Positions 27,141 through 36,700 of a DNA stretch of 64,000 nt are shown piece by piece. This DNA is from Granulicella sp. WH15 (lineage in GTDB: Bacteria > Acidobacteriota > Terriglobia > Terriglobales > Acidobacteriaceae). The stretch lies in the NCBI RefSeq assembly GCF_009914315.1, contig NZ_CP042596.1, forward strand, positions 1,488,001-1,552,000, read 5' to 3'. The position numbers and the translations under genes were made by a program. The notes beneath the pieces were generated by a model. The model did no database searches. It had not been told where the DNA came from and worked only from the letters and a program-made list of their open reading frames with translations. Position 1 is the stretch's first letter; every line of letters begins with the position of its first letter.

Positions 27141-28660
27141 GCAGCCTCCATGGTTGGGCTTGCGGCTGCGAAGAGAGCTTCGTCGGTGGCGTCGGCGTTT
27201 GCGAACTCGGCGGTGAAGCGGCCTTGCGCCATGACGACGATCCGGTCGGCGAGAAGACGGGCCTCTTCGATCTCGGATGTGGCGAAGAGGATGCTGAGTC
27301 CCTTGGCGGCGAGCGTGTGCAGGGTGCGGTAGATCTCGGCCTTCGCGCCTACGTCGACGCCGCGTGTGGGTTCGTCGAGCAGCAGAACTTTGGGGCGGCG
27401 CATCAGGCAGCGGGCCAGGACGACCTTCTGCTGGTTGCCGCCGCTGAGCGTGGTGACGGGTAGCTCGAGGTCGTGGGCGGCGAGGTGCATCTGGATGGCC
27501 AACTCGCGCACTCGTGCGGACTCGGCGCTGCCGCGCAGCCAGCCGCCCGGAGCGAACTCTTCGAGCGAGGCGAGGCTCATGTTCTCGCGGATCGAGAGGG
27601 CGGGCACGAGGCCGTCGCGCTGGCGATCTTCCGGCGCAAGGGTGATGCCCGCCGCGATGGACTCGGCGACGGAGCGGAGGGAGACCTTCTGGCTCGCGAG
27701 GGTTACGGTGCCCGACTCCATTTTGCGCAGGCCCGCGAGGGTCTCGAGTAATTCTGTGCGACCCGAGCCGAGCAGGCCGTAGATGCCTACGATTTCGCCT
27801 GTGCCGACTGTGAGGTTTACGCCACTGCTTGTGGATTGGCCTGCGATCTTGATGGAGACTCCGGAGACCTCGAGCATCGGCTGTGTGTTGAGGATGCGGG
27901 TGGGGCGCTCTTCATGAACTAAGGCGCGGCCGCTCATGCGCTCCACGATCCACTGGCGGTCGACGCTGCCGCGCACACCCTCGCCGACGATGCGGCCGTC
28001 GCGCATGACGGTGAAGTAGTCGCCGAGGTAGAGCAGCTCGTGGAGACGGTGCGAGATGTAAACGATGGCCACGCCGCGTGCCTTCAGGTCGGCGATGACG
28101 TGGAAGAGGCTGGTGGCCTCGGCTGCGCTGAGGGCAGAGGTGGGCTCGTCGAGGATGAGGACGTCGGCCCCGTGCGCGAGTGAGCGCGCCAGCTCGACGA
28201 CCTGCCGGTTGCCCAGTGAGAGGTCTCCGGCGAGGCCGCGCACGGCGATGGGCTTGCCCAGCTCTTTGAGCGCGGCGGCGGCGCTTGTCTCCTGTGCAGT
28301 GCGGTCGACCAGTATCGAGGAGCGCACCAACTCGCGTCCGGCGAAGACATTTTCGGCGACGTCGAGGTTGCCGAGGACGGAAAGCTCCTGGTGGACGATG
28401 GCAATTCCGGCGGCGGTCGCATCGCGCGGGGAGCGCATCTCGAGTTGCTGGCCGCCCTTGAATATCTCGCCTGAGGAAGGTTGCTCGGCTCCGGCAAGGA
28501 GGCGCATCAGGGTCGATTTGCCCGCGCCGTTCTCGCCGATCAGCACGTTGACCGAGCCGCACCGTACGCGGAAGGTGACGTCGTTCAACGCGAGGTTGCC
28601 GCCGTATCGCTTGGAGACGTTGCGGGCTTCGAGCACCACATCCTGCTGCGGCTCACTCAT
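27137..28660 (-). CDS. Ribose-type sugar ABC transporter ATPase (two nucleotide-binding domains)
   Basis: 507 residues from the ATG at 28660, which overlaps the kinase stop in an ATGAGTGA context; the longer frame from 28684 runs into the kinase gene without need. The first NBD has Walker A GENGAGKST, signature LSLGNRQ and Walker B LILDEPTSAL. The second NBD has the degenerate P-loop GLLGSGRTE usual for RbsA/XylG proteins, signature LSGGNQQK and Walker B LLLDEPTRGV. It powers import through the adjacent permease. Confidence 0.93.
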   Translation of the reverse strand: MSEPQQDVVLEARNVSKRYGGNLALNDVTFRVRCGSVNVLIGENGAGKSTLMRLLAGAEQPSSGEIFKGGQQLEMRSPRDATAAGIAIVHQELSVLGNLDVAENVFAGRELVRSSILVDRTAQETSAAAALKELGKPIAVRGLAGDLSLGNRQVVELARSLAHGADVLILDEPTSALSAAEATSLFHVIADLKARGVAIVYISHRLHELLYLGDYFTVMRDGRIVGEGVRGSVDRQWIVERMSGRALVHEERPTRILNTQPMLEVSGVSIKIAGQSTSSGVNLTVGTGEIVGIYGLLGSGRTELLETLAGLRKMESGTVTLASQKVSLRSVAESIAAGITLAPEDRQRDGLVPALSIRENMSLASLEEFAPGGWLRGSAESARVRELAIQMHLAAHDLELPVTTLSGGNQQKVVLARCLMRRPKVLLLDEPTRGVDVGAKAEIYRTLHTLAAKGLSILFATSEIEEARLLADRIVVMAQGRFTAEFANADATDEALFAAASPTMEAA

Positions 28661-30155
28661 GCGGCTGCTCCTCTGAGGATGCACGCAGGCGGGTTCGCGC
28701 TACGGCGGTCTTCCAGCCTGAGTAGAGGCGGTCTTTCTCCGCTGTGGCCATCGTCGGAGTAAAGGTGCTTGCGTCGCGGACCATCGCGGTAAGCTGCTGC
28801 ATCGTGGTCCACCAGCCGAGGGCGAGGCCACCGAAGAAAGCGGCTCCCATCGCGGAGAGGTCTTCGCATCCGGCGCGTACGACGGGCTTGCCGAGGATGT
28901 CGGCCTGGAACTGCATCAGCGTGTCGTTCTTGGTGGCTCCGCCGTCGGTGTGTAGTTCGGGCAGATCGCAGCTCGCGCCTGCGGCCATCGCGTCGAAGAC
29001 GTCGCGGATCTGGTAGGCGATGGACTCGACGGCGGCACGAGCCAGATGAGCGGCGCGGCTGGTGCGGGTCAGTCCGCTGATGTTGCCCTTGGCTTCGCCG
29101 TCCCAGTAGGGCGCACTCAGGCCGCTCATCGCGGGTACGAGGTAGACGCCTTCGCTGCTGGAGACGGACGCGGCGAGTGTGGCCGCATCCTCTACAGGTT
29201 GGGCGAGACCGAGGAACTCGCCGACCCATGCAAGCCCTGCCCCGGTCATGGCGATGTTGCCTTCGAGAGCGTATTGGGGCTTGCCGTTCAACGACCACGC
29301 GATGGTGGAAGCCACGCCATGGCGGGGAGCTTCGAGCGCGGACAGCAGCGTCATCAGGGAAGAGCCGGTGCCGTAGGTGGCCTTCACGGTGCCCGGCTCG
29401 TAGGAGCCGTGGCCCGCCATGGCTGCGTGGGAGTCGCCCATGGCGCTGACGATGGGGACGCCTTCCAGACCGATGATTCCTTTGCAGCGTCCGAAGACGC
29501 CGCTGGAGTCGCGGACCTGCGGCAGAGCTGTACGGGGCACTCCGAAGATCGCTAGTAGCTCTTCGTCCCAGTCGCCTTGAGCGAGGTTTAGAAGCTGTGT
29601 GCGGGAGGCGTTGCTGGCGTCGCAGAGATGGGCGCTGCCGCCGGTGAGCTTCCAGATAAGCCAGCTGTCTATAGTGCCGAAACAGACCTCGCCTGTGGAG
29701 GCGCGCTCGGGCAGGCCGGGAATGTTTTCGAGCAGCCAGCGCATCTTGCTGGCGGAGAAGAGCGTGTCTATGCCGAGGCCGGTGCGCTCGCGTAGCAGAG
29801 GCTCGAGGCCGTCGCGGCGAAGCTGCTCGCAGATGGCCGATGAGCGCTGGCACTGCCACACGATTGCTGGGGCAAGGGGCTTACCGGTGAGGCGATCCCA
29901 GACCACGACGGTCTCACGCTGGTTCGAAATGGCGACTCCGGCGACGGCGACGCCGGGTGCAAGCTGGAGGCACGCGGCCACGGCTTCAAGGACGCTCTGC
30001 CAGATGGCCTCCGCATCCTGCTCGACCCAGTTCGAGCGCGGCGTCGAGATCGTCATGCGAACCGATGCGCGCGCCTGCGGCTGACCTTCGCGATCGACCA
30101 GCAACGCCTTGGTGTTGGTGGTGCCCTGGTCGATCGCCAGAATCATGGACGTCAT
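28653..30155 (-). CDS. FGGY-family carbohydrate kinase (glycerol-kinase-like)
   Basis: 500 residues from the ATG at 30155, whose ATGA overlaps the stop of the transketolase C-subunit gene; the long frame further upstream lies within that gene. N-terminal phosphate loop DQGTTNTKALL (Asp9), SNQRETVVVWDRLTG, IVWQCQRS, the catalytic-Asp segment MGDSHAAM and C-terminal adenosine/phosphate motifs (GTGSSLM, TDGGATKND, LSAMGAAFFGG) are all present. The GGATKND..MQFQADILG segment resembles glycerol kinases more than xylulokinases. It should phosphorylate the ketose made by the isomerase downstream; a branched ketose such as apulose would fit a glycerol-like CH2OH target, but that is inference. Confidence 0.88.
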   Translation of the reverse strand: MTSMILAIDQGTTNTKALLVDREGQPQARASVRMTISTPRSNWVEQDAEAIWQSVLEAVAACLQLAPGVAVAGVAISNQRETVVVWDRLTGKPLAPAIVWQCQRSSAICEQLRRDGLEPLLRERTGLGIDTLFSASKMRWLLENIPGLPERASTGEVCFGTIDSWLIWKLTGGSAHLCDASNASRTQLLNLAQGDWDEELLAIFGVPRTALPQVRDSSGVFGRCKGIIGLEGVPIVSAMGDSHAAMAGHGSYEPGTVKATYGTGSSLMTLLSALEAPRHGVASTIAWSLNGKPQYALEGNIAMTGAGLAWVGEFLGLAQPVEDAATLAASVSSSEGVYLVPAMSGLSAPYWDGEAKGNISGLTRTSRAAHLARAAVESIAYQIRDVFDAMAAGASCDLPELHTDGGATKNDTLMQFQADILGKPVVRAGCEDLSAMGAAFFGGLALGWWTTMQQLTAMVRDASTFTPTMATAEKDRLYSGWKTAVARTRLRASSEEQPHE

Positions 30156-31120
30156 CCTGCGGCGACCCCGTTTAACAGCTCGACGGCGGCTGTCTCGATG
30201 CCTGCGGCGGTGAGGCCGAAGTGCTCCAGCAGGAACTCGGCCGAGCCGGTGGGGGCGAAGACGCCGGGTACGCCGAGGATCTTCATGCGCGTTGGGTGCT
30301 CGAGTGCGAGGATCTCCGCCACCGCGCCGCCGAGGCCGCCGTAGATGGAAGCCTCCTCGACTGTGACGATGCCGCGTGTCTCCTTCGCTGCTTTGATGAT
30401 CGCTTCGCGGTCTATGGGAGCCATGCTGGAGGCGTTGAGCACGCGTGCGGAGATGCCGCGCTGGGCCAGCTTCTCTGCTGCCTCGAGTGCGCGGCAGACC
30501 AGCACGCCGTTGGCCACGATGGTGATGTCCGTGCCCTCGCGCATCGGCACGGCGCGGCCTGGGGTGAAGACGTAGTCCTCGGGTAGCAGCACCGGAACGG
30601 GCAGGCGGCTGAGGCGGAGGAAGACTGGGCCTACGTAGTCTCGCGCCCACAGGAGAGCGGCTTTGGTCTCGACTGGATCGACGGGCACGATGACGGTGAG
30701 GTTCGGGATCACGCGCGTCCAGGCGAGGTCTTCGATGGAGTGGTGCGTGGGGCCAAGCTCGCCGTAGGCCATGCCGCTGGACATGCCGCAGAGCTTCACG
30801 TTGTTGCGGGCGTAGCCGAGGTCTACCTTGACCTGCTCCATCGCGCGTGCGGTCAGGAAGCATGAGGCTCCGCAGACGAAGGGAATCATGCCTCCGTTGG
30901 CGAGACCCGCGCCGACGCCCACCATGTTCTGCTCGGCGATGCCGACGTTGACGAAGCGCTCGGGGAACTTGCTGCGGAAGCCCTTGAGCTTGGTGGAGCT
31001 TACCGAGTCGTTGACGACGGCGGCGATGCGCGGATCGGCTGCGGCCATCGCTTCCATGGTTGCTGCGAAGCTGTCGCGGCAGTCGAAGAGGCCAGCCTGT
31101 ACGGTTGCTTCGGCGCTCAT
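30152..31120 (-). CDS. Transketolase, C-terminal subunit
   Basis: 322 residues covering the pyrimidine-binding and C-terminal domains of a split transketolase. Key segments: FVNVGIAEQNMVGVGAGLA near residue 57 with the conserved Glu that activates thiamine diphosphate, GPTHHSIEDLA near 124, and the C-terminal domain TDITIVANGVLVCRALEAAEKLA. It pairs with the N-terminal subunit gene just upstream (ATGA overlap) and is coupled to the FGGY kinase gene downstream. Split transketolases are found in dedicated catabolic routes, including apulose-4-phosphate and sulfoquinovose breakdown, beside ordinary full-length enzymes. Confidence 0.9.
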   Translation of the reverse strand: MSAEATVQAGLFDCRDSFAATMEAMAAADPRIAAVVNDSVSSTKLKGFRSKFPERFVNVGIAEQNMVGVGAGLANGGMIPFVCGASCFLTARAMEQVKVDLGYARNNVKLCGMSSGMAYGELGPTHHSIEDLAWTRVIPNLTVIVPVDPVETKAALLWARDYVGPVFLRLSRLPVPVLLPEDYVFTPGRAVPMREGTDITIVANGVLVCRALEAAEKLAQRGISARVLNASSMAPIDREAIIKAAKETRGIVTVEEASIYGGLGGAVAEILALEHPTRMKILGVPGVFAPTGSAEFLLEHFGLTAAGIETAAVELLNGVAAG

Positions 31121-31956
31121 CGGGCCACCCCCAGCAGCTCAGTGCAAGCCTGTTCCAACTGGGCTGCGGTGGGGACGCCGTGATGCCACTCGGGCTTGTT
31201 CTCCATGAAAGAAACTCCGCGTCCCTTGATGGTGTTGGCGATGACGCAGGTGGGCTTGCCGGGCTGGAGCGGGGCAGAGCCCAGCACGCTTTGCAGCTCC
31301 GCGATGTCGTGTCCGTTGACCTCGGCGACGGCCCAGCCAAAGGCCTCCCACTTCTCGCGCAGAGGGTCCATGCGGATCGTCTTTTCGGTGAAGTCGCCCT
31401 GCTGGATGCGGTTGCGGTCGACGATGAGGACGAGGTTGTCGAGGTTATAGTTGGCGGCCGTCATGGCTGCCTCCCAGTTGCTGCCCTCCTGCAACTCGCC
31501 GTCGCCGGTGAGGACGAAGGTTCGCCATGCGGCACCTTTCATACGGGCCGCGAGCGCGTTGCCTACGGCGATGGGCATGCCGTGGCCGAGCGGGCCGGTG
31601 TTGGCTTCGACACCGGGAACCTTATTGCGGTCGGGGTGCCCGTTCAGCTTCGAGAGCGGGTCCATGTAGGTGTCGAGCAGGGAACTGGGGATGAAGCCGG
31701 CCTTGGCCAAGGTGGCGTAGAACGCGCCCGAGCAGTGGCCCTTGCTCATGATGAAACGGTCCCGGTCCGGCCAGCCGGGGTTCGCGGGGTCGAGCCGCAT
31801 GACGCTGAGGTAGAGCGTCACCAGCACATCGGTCGAAGAGAGGTCTCCGCCGGGGTGACCGACCTTGGCGTGATGCACCATTTCGAGCGACCGCATCCGA
31901 ACTTCGGCGGCGGCCTGTTGCAGGTATTCCTTCTGCTCCGAACTCTTCGCGCTCAC
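31117..31956 (-). CDS. Transketolase, N-terminal subunit (thiamine diphosphate binding)
   Basis: 279 residues starting with GTG at 31956; no in-frame ATG is available upstream. Features: HHAKVGHPGGDLSSTDVLVTLY near residue 27, FIMSKGHCSGAFYATL near 67, TGPLGHGMPIAVGNALA near 115 and the ThDP motif GDGELQEGSNWEAA near 151, ending with the Asn-containing NLVLIVDRNRIQ. It is the first gene of the ten-gene operon, and the long divergent region to the ribokinase gene should hold the operon promoter. Confidence 0.9.
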   Translation of the reverse strand: MSAKSSEQKEYLQQAAAEVRMRSLEMVHHAKVGHPGGDLSSTDVLVTLYLSVMRLDPANPGWPDRDRFIMSKGHCSGAFYATLAKAGFIPSSLLDTYMDPLSKLNGHPDRNKVPGVEANTGPLGHGMPIAVGNALAARMKGAAWRTFVLTGDGELQEGSNWEAAMTAANYNLDNLVLIVDRNRIQQGDFTEKTIRMDPLREKWEAFGWAVAEVNGHDIAELQSVLGSAPLQPGKPTCVIANTIKGRGVSFMENKPEWHHGVPTAAQLEQACTELLGVAR

Positions 31957-32337
31957 AATCTCTCTCGCTGTTCCTACTGCTGGGATTTCCTGCGGCCCAT
32001 GCTCAATGGCGGTTGTGTCCTTGTCAATCGCGAAGTAGATCCTGGCTGTGTATTCCGACTTAGAACAGTTGTTCTGCCTGGAAGGAGTCCGAATCTTCTG
32101 GATAAGGAGAGGGTAGGATGCATGTGTCTTGCGAATATTAATGGTCGGATATGAAAGAAATGTTTTTACCTAATCTCTTCTCGTGGGCAGCGTGAACGCC
32201 TCGGGGTTATGTCTTTTTGACCGCATTGCGGAACCGGAAAAATAGCTATTGGAGATCTGCCCGGGCAGGGCGAGTTGTCGCTTGTAAAGCCCAGGCACTA
32301 GAGTTCAGAGAGATCAAAGAGGTGCGGCACGCGAGAT
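31957..32337. promoter_or_regulatory. Divergent control region between the transketolase operon and the ribokinase gene
   Basis: 381 bases without a credible gene. It contains the palindrome AGAACA-GT-TGTTCT at 32063-32076, a candidate operator for an unidentified regulator. On the minus strand a TTGACA lies at 32025-32020 but without a good -10 box, so the promoter remains unassigned. On the plus strand, TTGACC at 32216-32221 lies about 120 bases ahead of the ribokinase ATG. Confidence 0.4.
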
Positions 32338-33267
32338 ATGAGACAGGAAATAGTGGTGATTGGCAGCTTGAACCTCGATCTGGTGGCTACTGTGCCGCGC
32401 TTTCCGCAGCCTGGTGAGACTCTGACCGGCTCCGCTTTCTCGCGTCACACGGGAGGGAAGGGCGCTAATCAAGCTGTGGCTGCGGCGCTTGCGGGAGCGC
32501 GGGTCGGGATGATCGCGCGGCATGGCACCGATGGCTTCGAGCACACGCTGCTGGCGACGCTCTCGGACGCCGGTGTGGACACGACCGGAATCCGGGCTGT
32601 CGCTGGACCATCCGGTATCGCGCTCATTACGGTCACGGAGGCGGGGGAGAACAGCATCGTCCTGATGCCGGGCTCGAACGGCGAGCTGCGGCCGGAGGAT
32701 CTGCACGATCAACGGGACCGCATTGCGGCATCAGCCATGGTGCTGACCCAGTTGGAGACTCCGGTGGAGGTCTTGCGTGCGCTGTTGGAGCACGCGGCGA
32801 GAGCCGGGGTTCCGGTGATGCTCGATCCGGCTCCAATGCGGCCGCTGGCATTGGAGGATCTGCGCGGGGTGACATGGCTGACGCCCAACGAGACGGAGGC
32901 TGCTTTGCTGGCGGGCGCTCCGGTTCCCGCCGAGGCTTCCGGGTTGCGAGGGTTTGCCGAAAGGCTGCTCGCGATGGGGCCGCGAAATGTGTTGCTGAAG
33001 CTTGGTGCAAAGGGCGCGTTTCTGGCGACCAGCGACGGACTGCGAGAACTGATTCCCGGCTATGTGGTCGATGCGGTTGACTCCACCGCCGCGGGCGACG
33101 CGCTCAATGGAGCTATGGCGGCGGCTTTGGCGCGTGGTGCGGGACCTGTGGAGGCTGCTCGCTTCGGCGTGGCCGCTGCTGCGCTCTCAGTCACGCGCCA
33201 CGGTGCGATTGCGTCGCTCCCTTGCCTGTCGGAGATCGAAGGTTTTCTGGTCTCTGTCTCCAGGTAG
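32338..33267 (+). CDS. rbsK: Ribokinase (PfkB family)
   Basis: 309 residues of normal ribokinase length. N-terminal GSLNLDLVATVPRFPQPGETLTG and the PfkB signature GGKGANQAVAAA (residues ~41-52) are followed by MLDPAPMR, WLTPNETEA and the C-terminal ATP/anion-hole signature VDSTAAGDALNGAMAAAL near residue 245, with Asp in AAGD as the catalytic base. It phosphorylates D-ribose, or a related sugar, at C5. It is divergent from the ABC/transketolase operon, so it may feed or drain the same pentose pool. No operon partner follows on this strand. Confidence 0.88.
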   Translation: MRQEIVVIGSLNLDLVATVPRFPQPGETLTGSAFSRHTGGKGANQAVAAALAGARVGMIARHGTDGFEHTLLATLSDAGVDTTGIRAVAGPSGIALITVTEAGENSIVLMPGSNGELRPEDLHDQRDRIAASAMVLTQLETPVEVLRALLEHAARAGVPVMLDPAPMRPLALEDLRGVTWLTPNETEAALLAGAPVPAEASGLRGFAERLLAMGPRNVLLKLGAKGAFLATSDGLRELIPGYVVDAVDSTAAGDALNGAMAAALARGAGPVEAARFGVAAAALSVTRHGAIASLPCLSEIEGFLVSVSR

Positions 33268-33386
33268 CTGAAAGAATGGCAGCGCTCGGTGTTTTTGTAC
33301 TCTGCTCCGGCTGTGAAGCGGACTAAGTCTTCGCGGGATGGCAAAACCCTGTTGGTGTGAATTGCGAAACCATGTGATGTATTGGG

Positions 33387-33488
33387 GTGAGCGCTGTTCT
33401 TGCGAAGACATCCTATGAAGTCACGGCAGAGGCTATCGAACCCGTTCAGGTCAAAATATTTCAGCGCGACGACTTTCTCCATCGTTGA
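33387..33488 (+). pseudogene. Remnant of a Crp/Fnr-type regulator
   Basis: An uninterrupted 33-codon frame reads ...LAKTSYEVTAEAIEPV..KIFQRDDFLHR and stops. The pattern matches the end of the cyclic-nucleotide-binding domain of acidobacterial Crp/Fnr proteins (YEVTAET.EP..V...R.DF). Neither the start nor the DNA-binding half remains. Called a remnant by pattern only. Confidence 0.4.
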
Positions 33489-33584
33489 CGAGGGCGAATA
33501 ACAAGCAGGAAGTGGGGCGGTAAGCGGTCCTCCCTGTTGTGGTCAATTGCAAATTGCCTCGAGAGTGTCTGTCGCTCCACCAAG

Positions 33585-33713
33585 TTCAAGGTGAATGGCC
33601 AACGCACCCAGGGCAATTCCTTTACGGTGGATGGCGTTGCGGCCAATACGTGTGCATCGCCGGGAGGCATCGGATTTGGCGATGGCTTCAGTGGGACTAT
33701 ACCGATTTTGTAA
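33585..33713 (+). pseudogene. Remnant of an Oar-like TonB receptor plug
   Basis: A plus-strand frame reads KVNGQRTQGNSFTVDGVAANT and then CASPGGIGFGDGFSGTIP before a stop at 33711. This is the plug-domain hallmark (VNGQR...FTVDGV.AN) seen in Oar-like receptors. No signal peptide, regulatory domain or barrel is left. It is on the opposite strand to the intact receptor gene next to it. Confidence 0.5.
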
Positions 33714-33729
33714 TCCACACAAAAAGAGG

Positions 33730-33755
33730 AAGGCCCCGGATCGCTCCGAGGCCTT
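33730..33755 (-). terminator. Intrinsic terminator of the receptor gene
   Basis: AAGGCC and TCCG/CGGA arms form an 11-pair stem (one mismatch) with a TCGC loop. Read on the minus strand the hairpin is followed by CTCTTTTTG, a good U-tract, 25 bases after the stop codon at 33780. Confidence 0.8.
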
Positions 33756-33779
33756 CGCTTTGTTGGGTTGTGCTGCTGG

Positions 33780-36700
33780 TTAGAAGACCACGTGCAGGTC
33801 CATGGTGATGATGCGACTGCTGCCGATTGCGCCGGTTACGGAACCGAAGTTCGCACCGTTGTTCGCGCAGGTTGTTGAGGTGACTGAGGTCGCTGCGGTA
33901 CAGCCATTCACGCCAAGCGGCAGCGTTGTAGGAATGATGGTCGACTTGCCCGAAGTTCCATTGGTGTAGGGACGTTGGTAGAGGTTCGAGCCAGCCGATC
34001 CTCCGCCAGCCGGTGCACCGGCTCCCTGAACTGCGGATGCCTGGTCGGCCCGGTTGGTGTAGATCATGCCGAACTTCTCATAGTTCGATTCGCAATCGTC
34101 GGTTGTGGCAAAGGACGTCGCACAGGACCCGTGCTGTGCGATCTGGGGCCCGTTCTGAGGAATATCCATGCTGGTAGTGTTGGTCAGGTTGAAGGCGTTG
34201 AAGCCGTAGCGCAGGGTGAACCGGTCCGTTACCCGGAAGTCCTTGCGCAGGGAGATATCCAGACGTTTCTGTGCCGCTTGGCGGAAGATATTGCGCTGGT
34301 TGACCGGAGAGAAGTCCGTTTCGTACACGTCGACAGGATCGTTGGGATTACCCTGTGCTGCGGTGGGGACGCCCTTCTGGCCAGGCTGCAGGTACTGAAG
34401 CGCAATCTGGTTCGGATCAATCGCGGGCATGTAGCTACCACCTACGCCGCGGAGCCGACCTGAATTTCCGGTGAGTGCCGAGTTTGGCTGTTTGGGGTTG
34501 GCGATGGGAAGCACGGGGTTGATCAAGCTGGGAAAGTAACCAAGCTGAGCACTCGCGACGGCTCCGTTGAACTCATAGAGCGAGTAGGGCTGGCCGCTTT
34601 GCAGGATGCCGATGCCTGTCAGGCCCCAGTCGTTGGTCAGGTACGAGATCAGCGAATGCTTTGGGGCTGCGTTGGGGATCAGCACTTGGAAGTTGGCTGC
34701 GAAGATATGCGTCCGGTCAAAGTCGGCCGAGGCATACGAGTTCTTCAGGTGTGCAGGATCGTTGCCGGTAAAGAACAGGCCGATGTCGCTCTGCTCGTCG
34801 AGCGCGTGGCCCCACGTGTAGCTCGCTCCGAACGCAACATGGTGTGACATGCGCTTCTCGAGGTGAGTCTCGAGCGCGTCGTAGGCTGAGTTGCCGACCG
34901 TCTCGAAGAGAGCCGAGTACGGGCTATAACCCACATATGGCACGCGGAAGTCCGAGTTACCACCGTCATAGGTCGACCATGGTTCTGACTTGATCGGGCA
35001 GGGATCGTCATACTTGCCGCAGCTCGTGTCGCCATTCAGCACGCTATAGCCGTAGGTCGTATTCTCGCCGCTCGAGTGGGAGGTCTTGCCGAGGATCATC
35101 GCCGGGTTGCTAGCCGTGGCCTGCTGCGGCTCGTTGAAGGGGATCGGAATCACTGCGTGACGCCCGCGATTGCCGGTGTAGCCGATCGTGACCGCTATGT
35201 CGTTGCGAGGCTGCCACTGGATGCTCAAAGTGTAGTTGATGGTGTAGGGCAGCACGTTGTTCTTGTCATAGGCTCCCAGATAAAGCGGCGTCTGGGTGCA
35301 GTCATCTTCAAGATTGCCGACCGCGCCGCAGTTCAGGCCGAATGAACCACTCGAGGTCATGTAGTTGAGCTGGTTTTGCAGGGCCGTCTTCTGAATCGCG
35401 GGATTGACACCGGGAGCCGGAGGGGTGGTCGTGGAGGTAAGGGCTCCCGCCGTACCCAAGGGGTTCTGCAGCGTCTTGCCGTTGCCCGAAACGGCGGCAA
35501 CCAGCGGCGACTGCTGGGTTACTCCGAAGGGGCCACCTACCGAGCCGCCCGCCGGAGGAGAGAGATAGGTGAAGAGCTCGCCGCGATCATAGTACATGCC
35601 CACGCCGCCGCGGATCACGAAGGTGCCATTATCGCGCTTGGGCGACCAGGCAAAGCCCACGCGGGGCGCGAAGCCCCACTGGCGGCCCGTGAGGGTAGAA
35701 GCGCTGGTTCCGGCAGTCGGTGCAGTCGGGTTGTTGCCTGCTACCACGAGGCCGTCGTTGTTTACGGTGAAGCCCGATCCTCCAACCGCCGGATCGGTTC
35801 CGGTCACGTCGTAGGCATTGGGATCGAAGTTGAAGAAGTTGCCGTATTTCTCGGTCATGCCGCCGTGGTAGTCGTAACGAACGCCGAAGGTGATGCTGAG
35901 GTTCGACAGTGCCTGCCACTTATCCTGCACATACGCGGCCGCCTCGTTGCTACGGTAGTAGCGGTTGGCAAGGTTCTTACCGTTCTGAAGAGTTTCGAGC
36001 ACGCTCGAGCTCCTGACCTGTCCCTCGAGGAATGTAGCGAGGCTGGTTGAGGTCGCCGAGAGCAGAGCGTTGCGATTATTTTCGATGTTGAGTTGCGTGT
36101 AGCTGTATCCGCCGCCCGCGGTGATGGCGTGCTTACCCAACTGGAAGATGACGTTGGTCGAAGGATTCAGGCGGTTCTGGAAGTAGCCCGTGTTGACGAA
36201 GGTGCTGTTGGGGCCGATTCTGAGAGAAGGCGTACCCGAGCTTCCGGTAGCGAACTCGGAGATGCTCAGGCTGGGCAGAAGCGCGGCAGCTCCCGGGGCG
36301 CTGTTGGCGATCCCGAAGGTGGGATCACCTCCGTTGGTTACGGTCTGGTTGTAGGATGTGTAGCTGCCCATCCGAGCGTAGCCCAGACGCTGCTCCCAGT
36401 TCAGGTGCGATCCGATGGTGATTGTATTGTCGATGACTCCGACCTGCGATCCGTTATAGCTGTTGGATGGGAACCCGGCCACCTGCGAGGAGAAGCCGTA
36501 GGGTTTAGTCGACGGATCGTTCTGATAGAAGTACTTGAACGACAGGCGATCGCTCTTGCTGGCGTTGTAGTCGATCGCGACCGTTGCCTGATCACCCACC
36601 AGGGAAGAGACGCCGATCAGAGTGACGTTGGGAACTCCGAACTCGTAGGGTGCATTGTTCTGCGCTGAGGGGATGATGTACTGACCGTTCAGCTTGGCGC

